A DNA stretch of 12,380 nt, taken from positions 1 through 12,380 of the forward strand of contig CAJBSQ010000566.1 in NCBI GenBank assembly GCA_903958265.1. The letters are read 5' to 3'. The stretch is from an uncultured Planctomycetaceae bacterium (GTDB taxonomy: Bacteria; Planctomycetota; Planctomycetia; Pirellulales; UBA1268). Numbering within the stretch: the stretch's first letter is position 1; every line of letters begins with the position of its first letter. Positions 1 to 6,510 of this stretch are shown one piece after another. Made by a program: the position numbers and the translations under genes. The notes below the pieces were generated by a model. It made no database searches and had not been told where the DNA came from. It saw only the letters and a list, made by a program, of their open reading frames with translations.

Positions 1-389
1 CCCCGCGCCCGCGAGTCGTCGTTGATCGGTCCGCCGTCGTTGTGGCCGAACTGGATGATCACGAAGTCACCCGCCCGCATCATGTCGAGTGACGCCGCCC
101 AGCGGCCCTCCGTGATGAACGTGCGGCTACTGCGGCCGCCGATCGCATGGTTGACGATGTTGACCGCGGCGGGATTGAAGTATTTCCCGAACTCTTCCCC
201 CCATCCCCGCTGTCCAGGCGTGCCGCACTTCACGGTTGAGTCGCCGACGAGAAAGAGACTGGGAAGCTGAGGATTCGCGGGCCGCGACAGCTTGAAGCGG
301 GCCGCATCCTCGACTGGACGGTCGTCCTCACTCGCGGCGAGAACAGGCAGGCAGGCCAGCAGCAGGCAGGCAGAGAGGATCGCGGGCAT
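1..389 (-). CDS. SGNH/GDSL hydrolase, rhamnogalacturonan acetylesterase type (3' part beyond the window)
   Basis: Only the first 129 codons are inside the window; the gene continues past the left edge. Residues 1-19 form a signal peptide (short n-region, Leu/Ala/Cys-rich core, likely cleavage after LAA), so the enzyme is exported. The SGNH blocks follow in order: GDST at 49-52 with the nucleophile Ser51, GGRSS at 84-88 with the oxyanion-hole Gly, and FGHND at 114-118 with the block III Asn. The block V Asp-x-x-His would lie outside the window. The family removes acetyl esters from pectic rhamnogalacturonan or similar sugars; substrate specificity cannot be read from the sequence. The gene starts 8 bases after the stop of the paralogous esterase upstream, so the two are probably co-transcribed. 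A weak GGAAG lies about 13 bases before the ATG. It was found by translating the minus strand directly, because the open end hides it from ordinary ORF calling. Confidence 0.88.
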   Translation of the reverse strand, partial: MPAILSACLLLACLPVLAASEDDRPVEDAARFKLSRPANPQLPSLFLVGDSTVKCGTPGQRGWGEEFGKYFNPAAVNIVNHAIGGRSSRTFITEGRWAASLDMMRAGDFVIIQFGHNDGGPINDDSRAR

Positions 390-397
390 GGGTGGTG

Positions 398-1558
398 TCA
401 TCTTCCGTCGGGGAGGGACAGGGGCTCGAGCGGGCTGGCGGGAATCACAAACGCCGCAGGCGGATCGGGCCGCGAGGGATCGAACGGCTCGACGTCGGAC
501 GCGAGCTGCGTCGCGAGTTCTGGCACGCCGGCGCGGATCCCCTCGACCACGCAGCGGGCCAGCTCGTAGCCGCCGTAGCTGCTGAAATGGGTATCGTCGT
601 GAAGCGGCTCGGATTGGCCCGGATAGGTGTTGGCAGGCACGTGGAGGAACGCGGCCTTACTCCCTTCCCTCCCCAGAGCCTGATAGAGCCGCTTCGACAT
701 GGCGTTGAGGTCCACCAGTGGCACGCGGTGCTCCAGCGCTACGCGGCGGACCGCGTCGGGATAGTCACCGAGCGACTCGACGACCTGGCCCGCATCGTCG
801 AAGCGGCGGCGGGCCACCGACGTCACGAGCACGGGCCTGCCGTCGCGCGACCGAATCGCGTCAATGAACTCGACGAGTGCCGTTGTGTAGCCGGCAAAGG
901 CTCCCGCCTCCACGCGGACGTCTTTCTGGTCGTTGTGGCCGAACTGAATCAGAACGAAATCGCTCGGCCGGAGCTGCGAGAGGATTTTCTCGAGGCGGCG
1001 GCTTCCGCGGAACGACGCCAGGGCGAGACCCGACTCGGCATGATTGGCGACGACGGCGTCGGGCCCGAAAAACACCGGCAGCATCTGTCCCCAGCCAGAG
1101 TAGGGCTCCCGCGGCTGGTCAGTGACGGTCGAATCCCCCGCGAGGAAGATCCTCGTACGCGGGGCAGCGGCCGGCAGCGGCTCCACGACGACGTTTCGCA
1201 CACGGGCCTGAGGGCCGAGAAACTCCAGCGTGAGCCGATCGTCCCAACTGGCCGATCCGACTTCCCGAGGCTTGAGGCCAACGCGGCCGCCGGGAAACTC
1301 CGGCCGGTGGGTATCCACCAGAAACGTCCGCCGTGCAGTGGCCCCCTTCGGCACCCGCACATCAAGCGCGTAAAGCCGCCGGGCCTCACCCTTGCAACTG
1401 GTGACGGAGTCGATGTCGTCGCCGCCGAAGTCGACGGTGACTCGGTAGATTCCCTCGGGCAGCGTGCGGTCAAAGCCGGCCGGCCCACGCGGCCCGTTGG
1501 CGGCCTGGATGGCGAAGCCCGCAAGCAGCGACAGGGTCATCCATCCGGCGGCGCGCAT
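398..1558 (-). CDS. Rhamnogalacturonan acetylesterase-like SGNH hydrolase with N-terminal beta-sandwich domain
   Basis: This encodes a 386-residue exported esterase. Residues 1-20 resemble a signal peptide (MRAAGW, then a TLSLLAGFAIQAA core). Residues about 30-128 form a beta-rich accessory region (LPEGIYRVTVDFGG, later WDDRLTLEFLG), like the galactose-binding-type modules often fused to bacterial rhamnogalacturonan acetylesterases. The catalytic SGNH domain follows: GDST at 141-144 (nucleophile Ser143), ESG at 175-177, FGHND at 206-210, and DTHF at 322-325 giving the block V Asp322/His324 pair. All catalytic positions are present, so it should be active on acetylated sugars. I chose the ATG at 1558 because it begins the signal peptide. 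A TTG 19 codons further upstream (1615) would add a non-signal-like MSQWEP leader, and an ATG at 1540 is also possible; none has a clear Shine-Dalgarno sequence. It lies upstream of, and almost abuts, a shorter paralogue. Confidence 0.88.
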   Translation of the reverse strand: MRAAGWMTLSLLAGFAIQAANGPRGPAGFDRTLPEGIYRVTVDFGGDDIDSVTSCKGEARRLYALDVRVPKGATARRTFLVDTHRPEFPGGRVGLKPREVGSASWDDRLTLEFLGPQARVRNVVVEPLPAAAPRTRIFLAGDSTVTDQPREPYSGWGQMLPVFFGPDAVVANHAESGLALASFRGSRRLEKILSQLRPSDFVLIQFGHNDQKDVRVEAGAFAGYTTALVEFIDAIRSRDGRPVLVTSVARRRFDDAGQVVESLGDYPDAVRRVALEHRVPLVDLNAMSKRLYQALGREGSKAAFLHVPANTYPGQSEPLHDDTHFSSYGGYELARCVVEGIRAGVPELATQLASDVEPFDPSRPDPPAAFVIPASPLEPLSLPDGR

Positions 1559-1710
1559 GTCATCATTAGGCCGCGCGAACGCCTGGCTGACCAGCCCCGG
1601 TTCCCACTGGCTCAATCCCCTGTTCGCCGGCCGCGGCGGGCCCCATACTCCAGGGCACGATTTTCTGGTCGCGTCGCCATCGACGGTCAGCGATCGCGGG
1701 AGCAGCGGGA
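1559..1710. promoter_or_regulatory. Divergent intergenic region between the esterase pair and the CotH-type gene
   Basis: This roughly 150-base gap separates two outward-facing transcription units, so promoters for both should lie here. I see no convincing -35/-10 pair, which is expected for a GC-rich genome whose promoter consensus is unknown. A GC-rich patch around 1624-1642 is locally palindromic (GCCGGCCGCGGC). GCGGGAGCAGCGGGA immediately before the ATG at 1711 supplies purine-rich sequence but no clean Shine-Dalgarno site. If the esterase really starts at the TTG at 1615, the gap shrinks to about 95 bases. Confidence 0.4.
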
Positions 1711-3477
1711 ATGATCTGCCGAATCGTGTTCGGGGCGATGGTGGTGCTGACGGCCACCGCGGCGGCGGATGCCGTCGAGGCCGACTCGCTCCTCGATGGC
1801 ACCCGCGTGGTGCCGATCGAGATCACGCTGCCCGCCGCCGACTGGGAGACGCTCCGTCGCGAGTCCCGGGGCCCGGTGGGCCTGTTTTCCGCAGGCCCAC
1901 CGCAACCCTTCACCTATTACCGCGGCCACGCGGTCGTCGACGGGCTGGCAATCGCCGACGTTGGCGTCCGCAAGAAGGGCTTCTTCGGGTCGATCGATTC
2001 GGTCCGCCCGTCACTGATCGTCGACTTCAACCGGTATGTGCCGCAGCAGCCGATCGACGGGATCGGTCGGCTGACGCTCAACAACAACAAGCAAGACACC
2101 TCGTGCGTGGGCCAGTACCTCGCCTACACCCTGTTCCGCGCGGCGGGCGTCCCGGCGGCCCGGGCCGGCTTCGCCTCGGTGACGGTCAACGGCGAGGGGC
2201 TCGGCATCTACACGCTCGTTGAGCCGATCAAGAAACCATTCCTGGCCCGCGCGTTTGGCGACTCGGCCGGAAGTCTCTACGAGGGCACGGTGGCTGATCT
2301 CGTTCCGGAGTCACTCGGAAAACTGGAGGTCGAGACCCACGATCGGGCGCGGCCGCAGCTTGAGGAACTCGCCGCCCTGCTGGCGGCCGACGGGCCACTC
2401 GATCTCCCGCGCGTCGAGCAGCTCGTGGATGTCGAGCAGTTCCTCGCGTACTGGGCCGTTGAAGCGATCATCGGCATGTGGGACGGCTACACGTCGAATC
2501 AGAACAACTACTTCGTCTACGCCGACCCTCGAGATACCAGGTTGCGATTCATCCCCTGGGGGGCCGACTCGGCGTTCACGCCGATCCCAGCGCTGCTGCC
2601 GGGATTCGGCCGCGGCCCGGCCCCCGCCATCTATGCGCAGGCGGCGCTGGCCAACCGGCTCATCTTCACTCCCGGCCTGGCAACGCGGTATCGACAACGG
2701 CTCGAAGGCCTGTTGGCGACTGTCTGGAACGAGGACAACCTCATCGCCGAGGTCGATCGTCTCGAGCTCCTGCTCATGCCGCACGTCGCCGCAACGCAGC
2801 AGAACGCGACCACGTCGCTGGCCGCCGTCCGCGGATTCATCCGCCGCCGCCGGGGCGAGCTCTCGAAGGCCCTGGCGTCGTGGCCACCTGAGCTTCCCGA
2901 CCGCTACCGCCAGCCGATGACGACCCGTCGCGTGGGCACGGTGAGCGGATCATTCGCGACCATCCAGCGTGAGTCCGCTACCGGAGACTCTGCCCCGGGG
3001 GAGATCGCCCTCACGATCAGGCTCAACGGCACGGCGGTGGCCTTCGAGCCGACGGGCGTGGCGGCCTATCCGCTGCCGATCCCAGGACCTCAGGGGCAGG
3101 CGACGGCACCGGCCACCCCGCCCCGCACTCCCGACGGCCCGATCGGCGTGACCATTTCCGGCACGCGGCCCACCGGCACGCCGCTCTCGCTCACCTTCAT
3201 GCTCGACCGGCGGCTGCTTCGCGACACGACCGCCGACGTGGCGACCGGCGGCATGCTCACCGAAGGCACCGGCTTCTTCGGCACCGGACCGATGCGGATC
3301 GTCGGTGGCACCGCGGCCCTGACCGATCGCGGCAGCGATCCCGGCAGCCGCCTCGGTGGAACCTTCGAGTTCACCGTTGACGAGACCTCCGGCGGATTTA
3401 CGAATCCCGCGGCGAAGCGGCGGCCGATCGATACCTCTCACGACGACCCCGACGTCACCGCCAGGAACGACCCGTGA
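1711..3477 (+). CDS. Secreted CotH-kinase family protein with C-terminal beta-rich extension
   Basis: This encodes a 588-residue exported protein; residues 1-19 make a signal peptide (hydrophobic core FGAMVVLTATAAA). The CotH region covers about 30-390. Recognisable family landmarks are GVRKKGFFGS (85-94, the strand normally written as R.KG..S), LTLNNNKQD (121-129), GLGIYTLVEPI (163-173), WDGYTSNQNNYF (257-268) and FIPWGADSAF (280-289). The last two match the family's D...N.NNY and PWDxD/WGxDxxF blocks, carrying the acidic catalytic and metal-binding residues (here Asp258 and Asp286). CotH proteins are Fam20C-like atypical kinases that phosphorylate proteins in spore coats. In planctomycetes they are common secreted proteins of unknown substrate, so kinase activity here is inference. 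Residues about 405-562 form an additional beta-rich, Gly/Thr-rich domain interrupted by a Pro/Thr-rich stretch (454-476). The stop overlaps the next start by 4 bases. Confidence 0.85.
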   Translation: MICRIVFGAMVVLTATAAADAVEADSLLDGTRVVPIEITLPAADWETLRRESRGPVGLFSAGPPQPFTYYRGHAVVDGLAIADVGVRKKGFFGSIDSVRPSLIVDFNRYVPQQPIDGIGRLTLNNNKQDTSCVGQYLAYTLFRAAGVPAARAGFASVTVNGEGLGIYTLVEPIKKPFLARAFGDSAGSLYEGTVADLVPESLGKLEVETHDRARPQLEELAALLAADGPLDLPRVEQLVDVEQFLAYWAVEAIIGMWDGYTSNQNNYFVYADPRDTRLRFIPWGADSAFTPIPALLPGFGRGPAPAIYAQAALANRLIFTPGLATRYRQRLEGLLATVWNEDNLIAEVDRLELLLMPHVAATQQNATTSLAAVRGFIRRRRGELSKALASWPPELPDRYRQPMTTRRVGTVSGSFATIQRESATGDSAPGEIALTIRLNGTAVAFEPTGVAAYPLPIPGPQGQATAPATPPRTPDGPIGVTISGTRPTGTPLSLTFMLDRRLLRDTTADVATGGMLTEGTGFFGTGPMRIVGGTAALTDRGSDPGSRLGGTFEFTVDETSGGFTNPAAKRRPIDTSHDDPDVTARNDP

Positions 3478-3980
3478 CCGACAAGACGACGAACGACATC
3501 GAGACCCTCGTCAGGCAACTCGGGGCCGCTGACGCCGGCCAGCGGGCGGAGGCCGCCGAGCGGCTGTGCCGCGCCGGCACCGCCGCGATCTCGGCGGCCG
3601 TGCCGCTCGTGCGGGCCTGCGGCGACGCCGACGATCCGACCCGCGAGTGGGCCGCGGCGGCCCTGGAGGAACTCGGCCCCCCGGCCGCCGAGGCGATCGG
3701 GCCGCTGGTGGAACTCGCCCAGAGCGACCATTCCCTCGTGGCGTACTGGGCGATCACGCTTCTCGGACGATCTGGGCAGGCTGCAGCATCGGCGGTGGAC
3801 GTGCTGGCCCGCTGTCTCTCGGCGGCCGACCTCTCGGTGGCCCAGCGGGCCGCCTGGGCCCTCGGCAAACTCGGCCCTGCCGCCGCAGCCAGCCGCGCCG
3901 CCCTCGGCGTGGCCGCCCAGGCTGCTGATCCCCGGCTTGCCCGCCTCGCCGCCGAGGCCCTCGACGCGGTAGGCCCGTAA
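3474..3980 (+). CDS. Small HEAT-repeat protein
   Basis: This 168-residue protein consists almost entirely of Ala/Leu-rich helical repeats, about four HEAT/PBS-lyase-like units. Repeating features are R..AA..L at 24-31, TREWAAAALEELGPPAAEAI at 56-75, YWAITLLGRSGQAAASAV at 91-108 and QRAAWALGKLGPAAAASRAAL at 124-144, each with the A..LG..A..A spacing typical of HEAT units. There is no signal peptide or membrane segment, so it is probably cytoplasmic and acts as a protein-binding scaffold. No enzymatic residues are evident. The GTG start sits in a GTGA overlap with the stop of the CotH-type gene, which fixes the start and implies translational coupling. However, the partner gene's product is exported while this one appears not to be, so a direct complex is not obvious. 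Family membership is clear; the molecular role is unknown. Confidence 0.82.
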   Translation: MTDKTTNDIETLVRQLGAADAGQRAEAAERLCRAGTAAISAAVPLVRACGDADDPTREWAAAALEELGPPAAEAIGPLVELAQSDHSLVAYWAITLLGRSGQAAASAVDVLARCLSAADLSVAQRAAWALGKLGPAAAASRAALGVAAQAADPRLARLAAEALDAVGP

Positions 3981-4042
3981 AGCCGCTCCGGCCTGGCGAA
4001 GCCGTGGCATGAAGCCGTCGCGCATCCGCCGATACGAGGGAC

Positions 4043-5002
4043 GTGTCGGCCGCATTCTCACCAGCACCGCTGCGACCCTCCCGGCCCGGGGCGGTCGTCT
4101 GCGCTGCGATCGTGGCCTACGGGCTCGCCGGCCTGTCGCCAGCCCAGGCCCAGCAGCTGCCAGCCGGGCCGGCGGTGAAACCCTGGGATGCCGTCCTCGT
4201 CGCCAGCTTCAACATCCAGGTGTTCGGCGAGTCGAAGATGGCCAAGCAGCAGGTCGTCGAGGTGCTCGCCCGCGTCGTGCGGAAGTTCGACATCGTCGCG
4301 ATCCAGGAGGTCCGCTCGAAGTCCGACGAGGTGATCCCGTCGTTCGTCCGCGCCGTGAATGCCGACGGCAGCCAGTACCACTACGTGATCGGCCCGCGCG
4401 AGGGCCGCACGGTCAGCAAGGAACAGTACACATTCATCTACGACACGCGGCGGATCGAGGTCGATGCCTCATCGCTGGGCGTCGTGCCCAATCCGGGCGG
4501 CGCCCTCCACCGGCCGCCGATGCACGCCCGGTTCCGGACCCGGATCCAGCCCGCGGAGATGGCGTTCACGTTCTGGCTCGTCGACATCCACACCGACCCC
4601 GACGAGGTGCCCCAGGAACTCCAGGCCCTCGTCGGCGCGTTCCAGCAGATGCAGGCGCTCCGCCCCGACGAGGACGACGTGATCCTGCTCGGTGACCTGA
4701 ATGCCGGCCCCCCCGAGTTCTCCGCTCTCAAGCGAATCCCCGGAATCGGCTGGGCGGTGTCGGGGGTGACCACCAATACTCGGCGTTCGAAGACCTACGA
4801 CAACCTGATCTTCACACAGCCGCAGACGAGCGAGTACACAGGCCAGTGGGGCGTGCTCGACCTGCAGAACACGTTCGGCCTGCCACTGGAGAAGGCGCTC
4901 GAGGTCTCCGACCACAATCCCGTGTGGGCGGCGTTCTATCCCGCGGAGCACCGCGGTCAGGCGGCCGGGTTCATGGCCGCCCAGCCGACGACTGTCAAAT
5001 GA
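4043..5002 (+). CDS. Secreted DNase I-like endonuclease/exonuclease/phosphatase family protein
   Basis: This encodes 319 residues, with a signal peptide at about 1-37 (hydrophobic VVCAAIVAYGLAGL, cleavage likely after AQA). The mature part is a complete EEP domain. Metal and catalytic residues appear in order: SFNIQVFG (Asn57), IVAIQEVRS (Glu89), a DNase I-like KEQYTFIYD strand (127-134), LVDIHTDP (His183), LLGDLNAG (Asp218, Asn220), TYDNLIF (251-257) and SDHNPVWA (Asp290, His291). These correspond to the DNase I pattern, so phosphodiesterase activity on extracellular DNA is the best guess; a phospholipid or sugar-phosphate substrate cannot be excluded. The start is GTG with GAGGG only 2 bases upstream, which is tight. 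The next in-frame start (GTG at 4112) would cut the signal peptide, so I keep this one. It lies 62 bases after the HEAT-repeat gene on the same strand and may share its transcript. Confidence 0.87.
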   Translation: MSAAFSPAPLRPSRPGAVVCAAIVAYGLAGLSPAQAQQLPAGPAVKPWDAVLVASFNIQVFGESKMAKQQVVEVLARVVRKFDIVAIQEVRSKSDEVIPSFVRAVNADGSQYHYVIGPREGRTVSKEQYTFIYDTRRIEVDASSLGVVPNPGGALHRPPMHARFRTRIQPAEMAFTFWLVDIHTDPDEVPQELQALVGAFQQMQALRPDEDDVILLGDLNAGPPEFSALKRIPGIGWAVSGVTTNTRRSKTYDNLIFTQPQTSEYTGQWGVLDLQNTFGLPLEKALEVSDHNPVWAAFYPAEHRGQAAGFMAAQPTTVK

Positions 5003-5026
5003 TGGCAGGAGCCCGTGGCACGCGGA

Positions 5027-5524
5027 TCACTCCGCAATCCGCTCGAACGTCACCAGCACATGCCCGGATCCCTTCGTGGCCGAAAACGCCGTGGGCCGCT
5101 CGGCCCCCGGCGGAGCGAAGCAGAGCCGCCGGGTGTTTGACTCCAGTTCGTAGATGCCGAGGTGGCGGCGGTTCTCGGTGACCGGTCCATTGGCATCCTC
5201 CGCGACCACGAAGTCGATCCCCTTGGGCACGCTCCAGGGCGCCAGCTCGTTGGTGCCCCTGGCGACCAGCTTTCCGCCGACCATCACCGTCCAGCCGCCG
5301 TCCCCCGCGTTGACCACGGTGATCTTCGCGACGTCCTCCGGCTGCGACAGGGTGCCGTCGGCCTCGATGCTCACCGCCCGCCACGTGCCCACGAGCGTCG
5401 CCAGGTCCGTCACGCCGGCGACCGCGGGCAGCCGCTGGGCTGATCCCTCGACAGACAGGACGACGGCGATGACGACCCCGATGACGACCCTGAGGACGGC
5501 GGCGGCGATGCGCGAGCGGGGCAT
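5027..5524 (-). CDS. Exported TIGR03067-type lipocalin-like protein
   Basis: This encodes 165 residues. Residues 1-29 form a long signal peptide (AAAVLRVVIGVVIAVVLSV core, cleavage near GSAQ). The rest fits the TIGR03067 pattern, a small beta-barrel-like domain expanded in planctomycetes: LVGTWRAVSIEADG (44-57) at the first strand, ITVVNAGDGGWTVMVGGK (68-85), PKGIDFVV (100-107), then GIYELESNTRRLCFAP (123-138) and ERPTAFSATKGSG (142-154), ending with VLVTFER. No catalytic residues are known for this family and its function is undetermined; binding of a ligand or cell-wall component is a guess. It is convergent with the DNase I-like gene (24 bases between stops) and divergent from the sulfotransferase. 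AGGA about 10 bases before the ATG could serve as a ribosome binding site. Confidence 0.85.
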   Translation of the reverse strand: MPRSRIAAAVLRVVIGVVIAVVLSVEGSAQRLPAVAGVTDLATLVGTWRAVSIEADGTLSQPEDVAKITVVNAGDGGWTVMVGGKLVARGTNELAPWSVPKGIDFVVAEDANGPVTENRRHLGIYELESNTRRLCFAPPGAERPTAFSATKGSGHVLVTFERIAE

Positions 5525-5634
5525 GGTGGAAGGTTCCTGAGGGGAAGCGTTGGATTCTACGCCCGCCGGCGCCGCGGACGCACCAGCAGACCTGCCGCGG
5601 GATGGTTTGTCGGCCTGGGAACACGGTCGTTACC
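5525..5634. promoter_or_regulatory. Divergent intergenic region between the TIGR03067-type gene and the sulfotransferase
   Basis: This gap of about 110 bases between outward-facing genes must hold promoters for both. I cannot identify a confident -35/-10 pair. The segment CGCCGGCGCCGCGG near 5564-5577 is strongly GC-palindromic. If the sulfotransferase uses the upstream ATG at 5602 the gap is only 77 bases. Confidence 0.35.
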
Positions 5635-6498
5635 ATGGCCCCCATGCATGCCGAATCGCCTATCCTCACGACCGTCGACTTTCTCGGGATCGGCGCACAG
5701 AAGGGGGGCACGACCTGGCTCTACCACCAGCTCGCCCGCCATCCGCAGGTGGCCTTCCCCCGCGGCAAGGAGGTGCACTACTGGGATTCTGCCGACGACC
5801 GCGACGCCGACGAATGGGTTCGACTGCTCCAGCCAGCCTCGAGGCGCTCGACGACTGGCCGCCCGATCAAGACCGGCGAGATCACGCCCGCCTACGCGAC
5901 GCTTTCGGTGGAGAAGATCCGGGCCATCAGGCACCGCTGCCCCGACCTCCGCCTGTTCATCAGCCTCCGCAACCCGATCGAGCGCGGCTGGTCGGCGGCC
6001 CTGATGGGCCTGGCCCGCGCCCAGATGCTCGTTCACGAGGCGAGCGACCAGTGGTTTCTCGACCATTTTCGCTCCGCCGCGTCGCGGGCGCGGGGCGACT
6101 ACCTCGGCTGCCTCGACCGCTGGTGGTCGGTGTTTCCCCGCGAGCAGCTGCTCGTGCTCTTTCAGGATGACATCGCGGCCCGGCCGGCTGAGGTGCTCGA
6201 CACGCTTGCCACCCACCTCGGCATCGACGCCGCGGAGTTTGCGGCACTGCCGGCAACGGCCCTCAGGGAAGTCGTCGTACCGGGCCTGGGTGACGACGTC
6301 GTCTCGGCCATGCCGCCACCGCTGCGGCCGTCGCTCCTCCGGCCACTCGTGGACCTCTACGGCGGCGAGATCGCGAAGCTCGAACGGCTCACCGGCCGTG
6401 ATCTCTCCGCATGGCGTGCCGGACGGCCGGCCCCCCACGCCGGTCCACGGAAGACCTCGGTCGGCGGCGCGACCCAGGCAGCGGATGCCGAGGCCTGA
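5635..6498 (+). CDS. PAPS-dependent sulfotransferase
   Basis: This encodes a 287-residue cytosolic sulfotransferase of the NDST/Sulfotransfer_1 type, moving sulfate from PAPS to a hydroxyl or amine, commonly on carbohydrate. Residues about 15-28 give the 5'-phosphosulfate loop (FLGIGAQKGGTTWLY, with Lys23 and the GGTT turn). KEVHYWD (45-51) matches the region after the loop. The 3'-phosphate motif is LRNPIERGWSA (111-121). The later GDYLGCLDRWWSVFPREQLLVLFQDDI (154-180) is also typical. I chose the ATG at 5635 because the fold begins only about 14 residues later. ATGs at 5602 and 5644 are alternatives and none has a strong ribosome binding site. The C-terminal 30 residues are Pro/Arg/Gly-rich and probably disordered. 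The gene is convergent with a glycan-type gene cluster, which suggests a sugar substrate, but this is inference. Confidence 0.87.
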   Translation: MAPMHAESPILTTVDFLGIGAQKGGTTWLYHQLARHPQVAFPRGKEVHYWDSADDRDADEWVRLLQPASRRSTTGRPIKTGEITPAYATLSVEKIRAIRHRCPDLRLFISLRNPIERGWSAALMGLARAQMLVHEASDQWFLDHFRSAASRARGDYLGCLDRWWSVFPREQLLVLFQDDIAARPAEVLDTLATHLGIDAAEFAALPATALREVVVPGLGDDVVSAMPPPLRPSLLRPLVDLYGGEIAKLERLTGRDLSAWRAGRPAPHAGPRKTSVGGATQAADAEA

Positions 6499-6510
6499 CC
6501 CGCCTCAGGC
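6493..6510. terminator. Short hairpin spanning both convergent stop codons (possible bidirectional terminator)
   Basis: GCCTGA and TCAGGC form a perfect 6-bp inverted repeat around the loop CCCGCC. The stop of the sulfotransferase (6496-6498) and the stop of the TIM-barrel gene (6505-6507) each form half of a stem arm, because both genes end in GCC-TGA. No T-tract follows on either strand, so intrinsic termination is uncertain. Only 6 bases separate the two genes, so any terminator must overlap coding sequence. Confidence 0.3.

Noticed and set aside
392..1714. Long plus-strand open frame of 440 codons opposite the second esterase
   Set aside because: It is antisense to a gene with complete SGNH motifs, has an Arg/His/Gly-rich composition with no recognisable domain, and exists because GC-rich genes leave few stops on the opposite strand.
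3998..4019. Direct repeat GAAGCCGT twice in the gap before the DNase I-like gene
   Set aside because: Eight bases and two copies in a GC-rich genome is expected by chance; no operator symmetry or link to a start site.
5003..5026. Possible terminator between the convergent nuclease and TIGR03067-type genes
   Set aside because: I found no inverted repeat with a usable stem or a T-tract in these 24 bases.
5557..6438. Minus-strand open frame of 293 codons opposite the sulfotransferase
   Set aside because: The plus-strand sulfotransferase has both PAPS-binding motifs, while this frame is Arg/Gly/Glu-rich with no motif.
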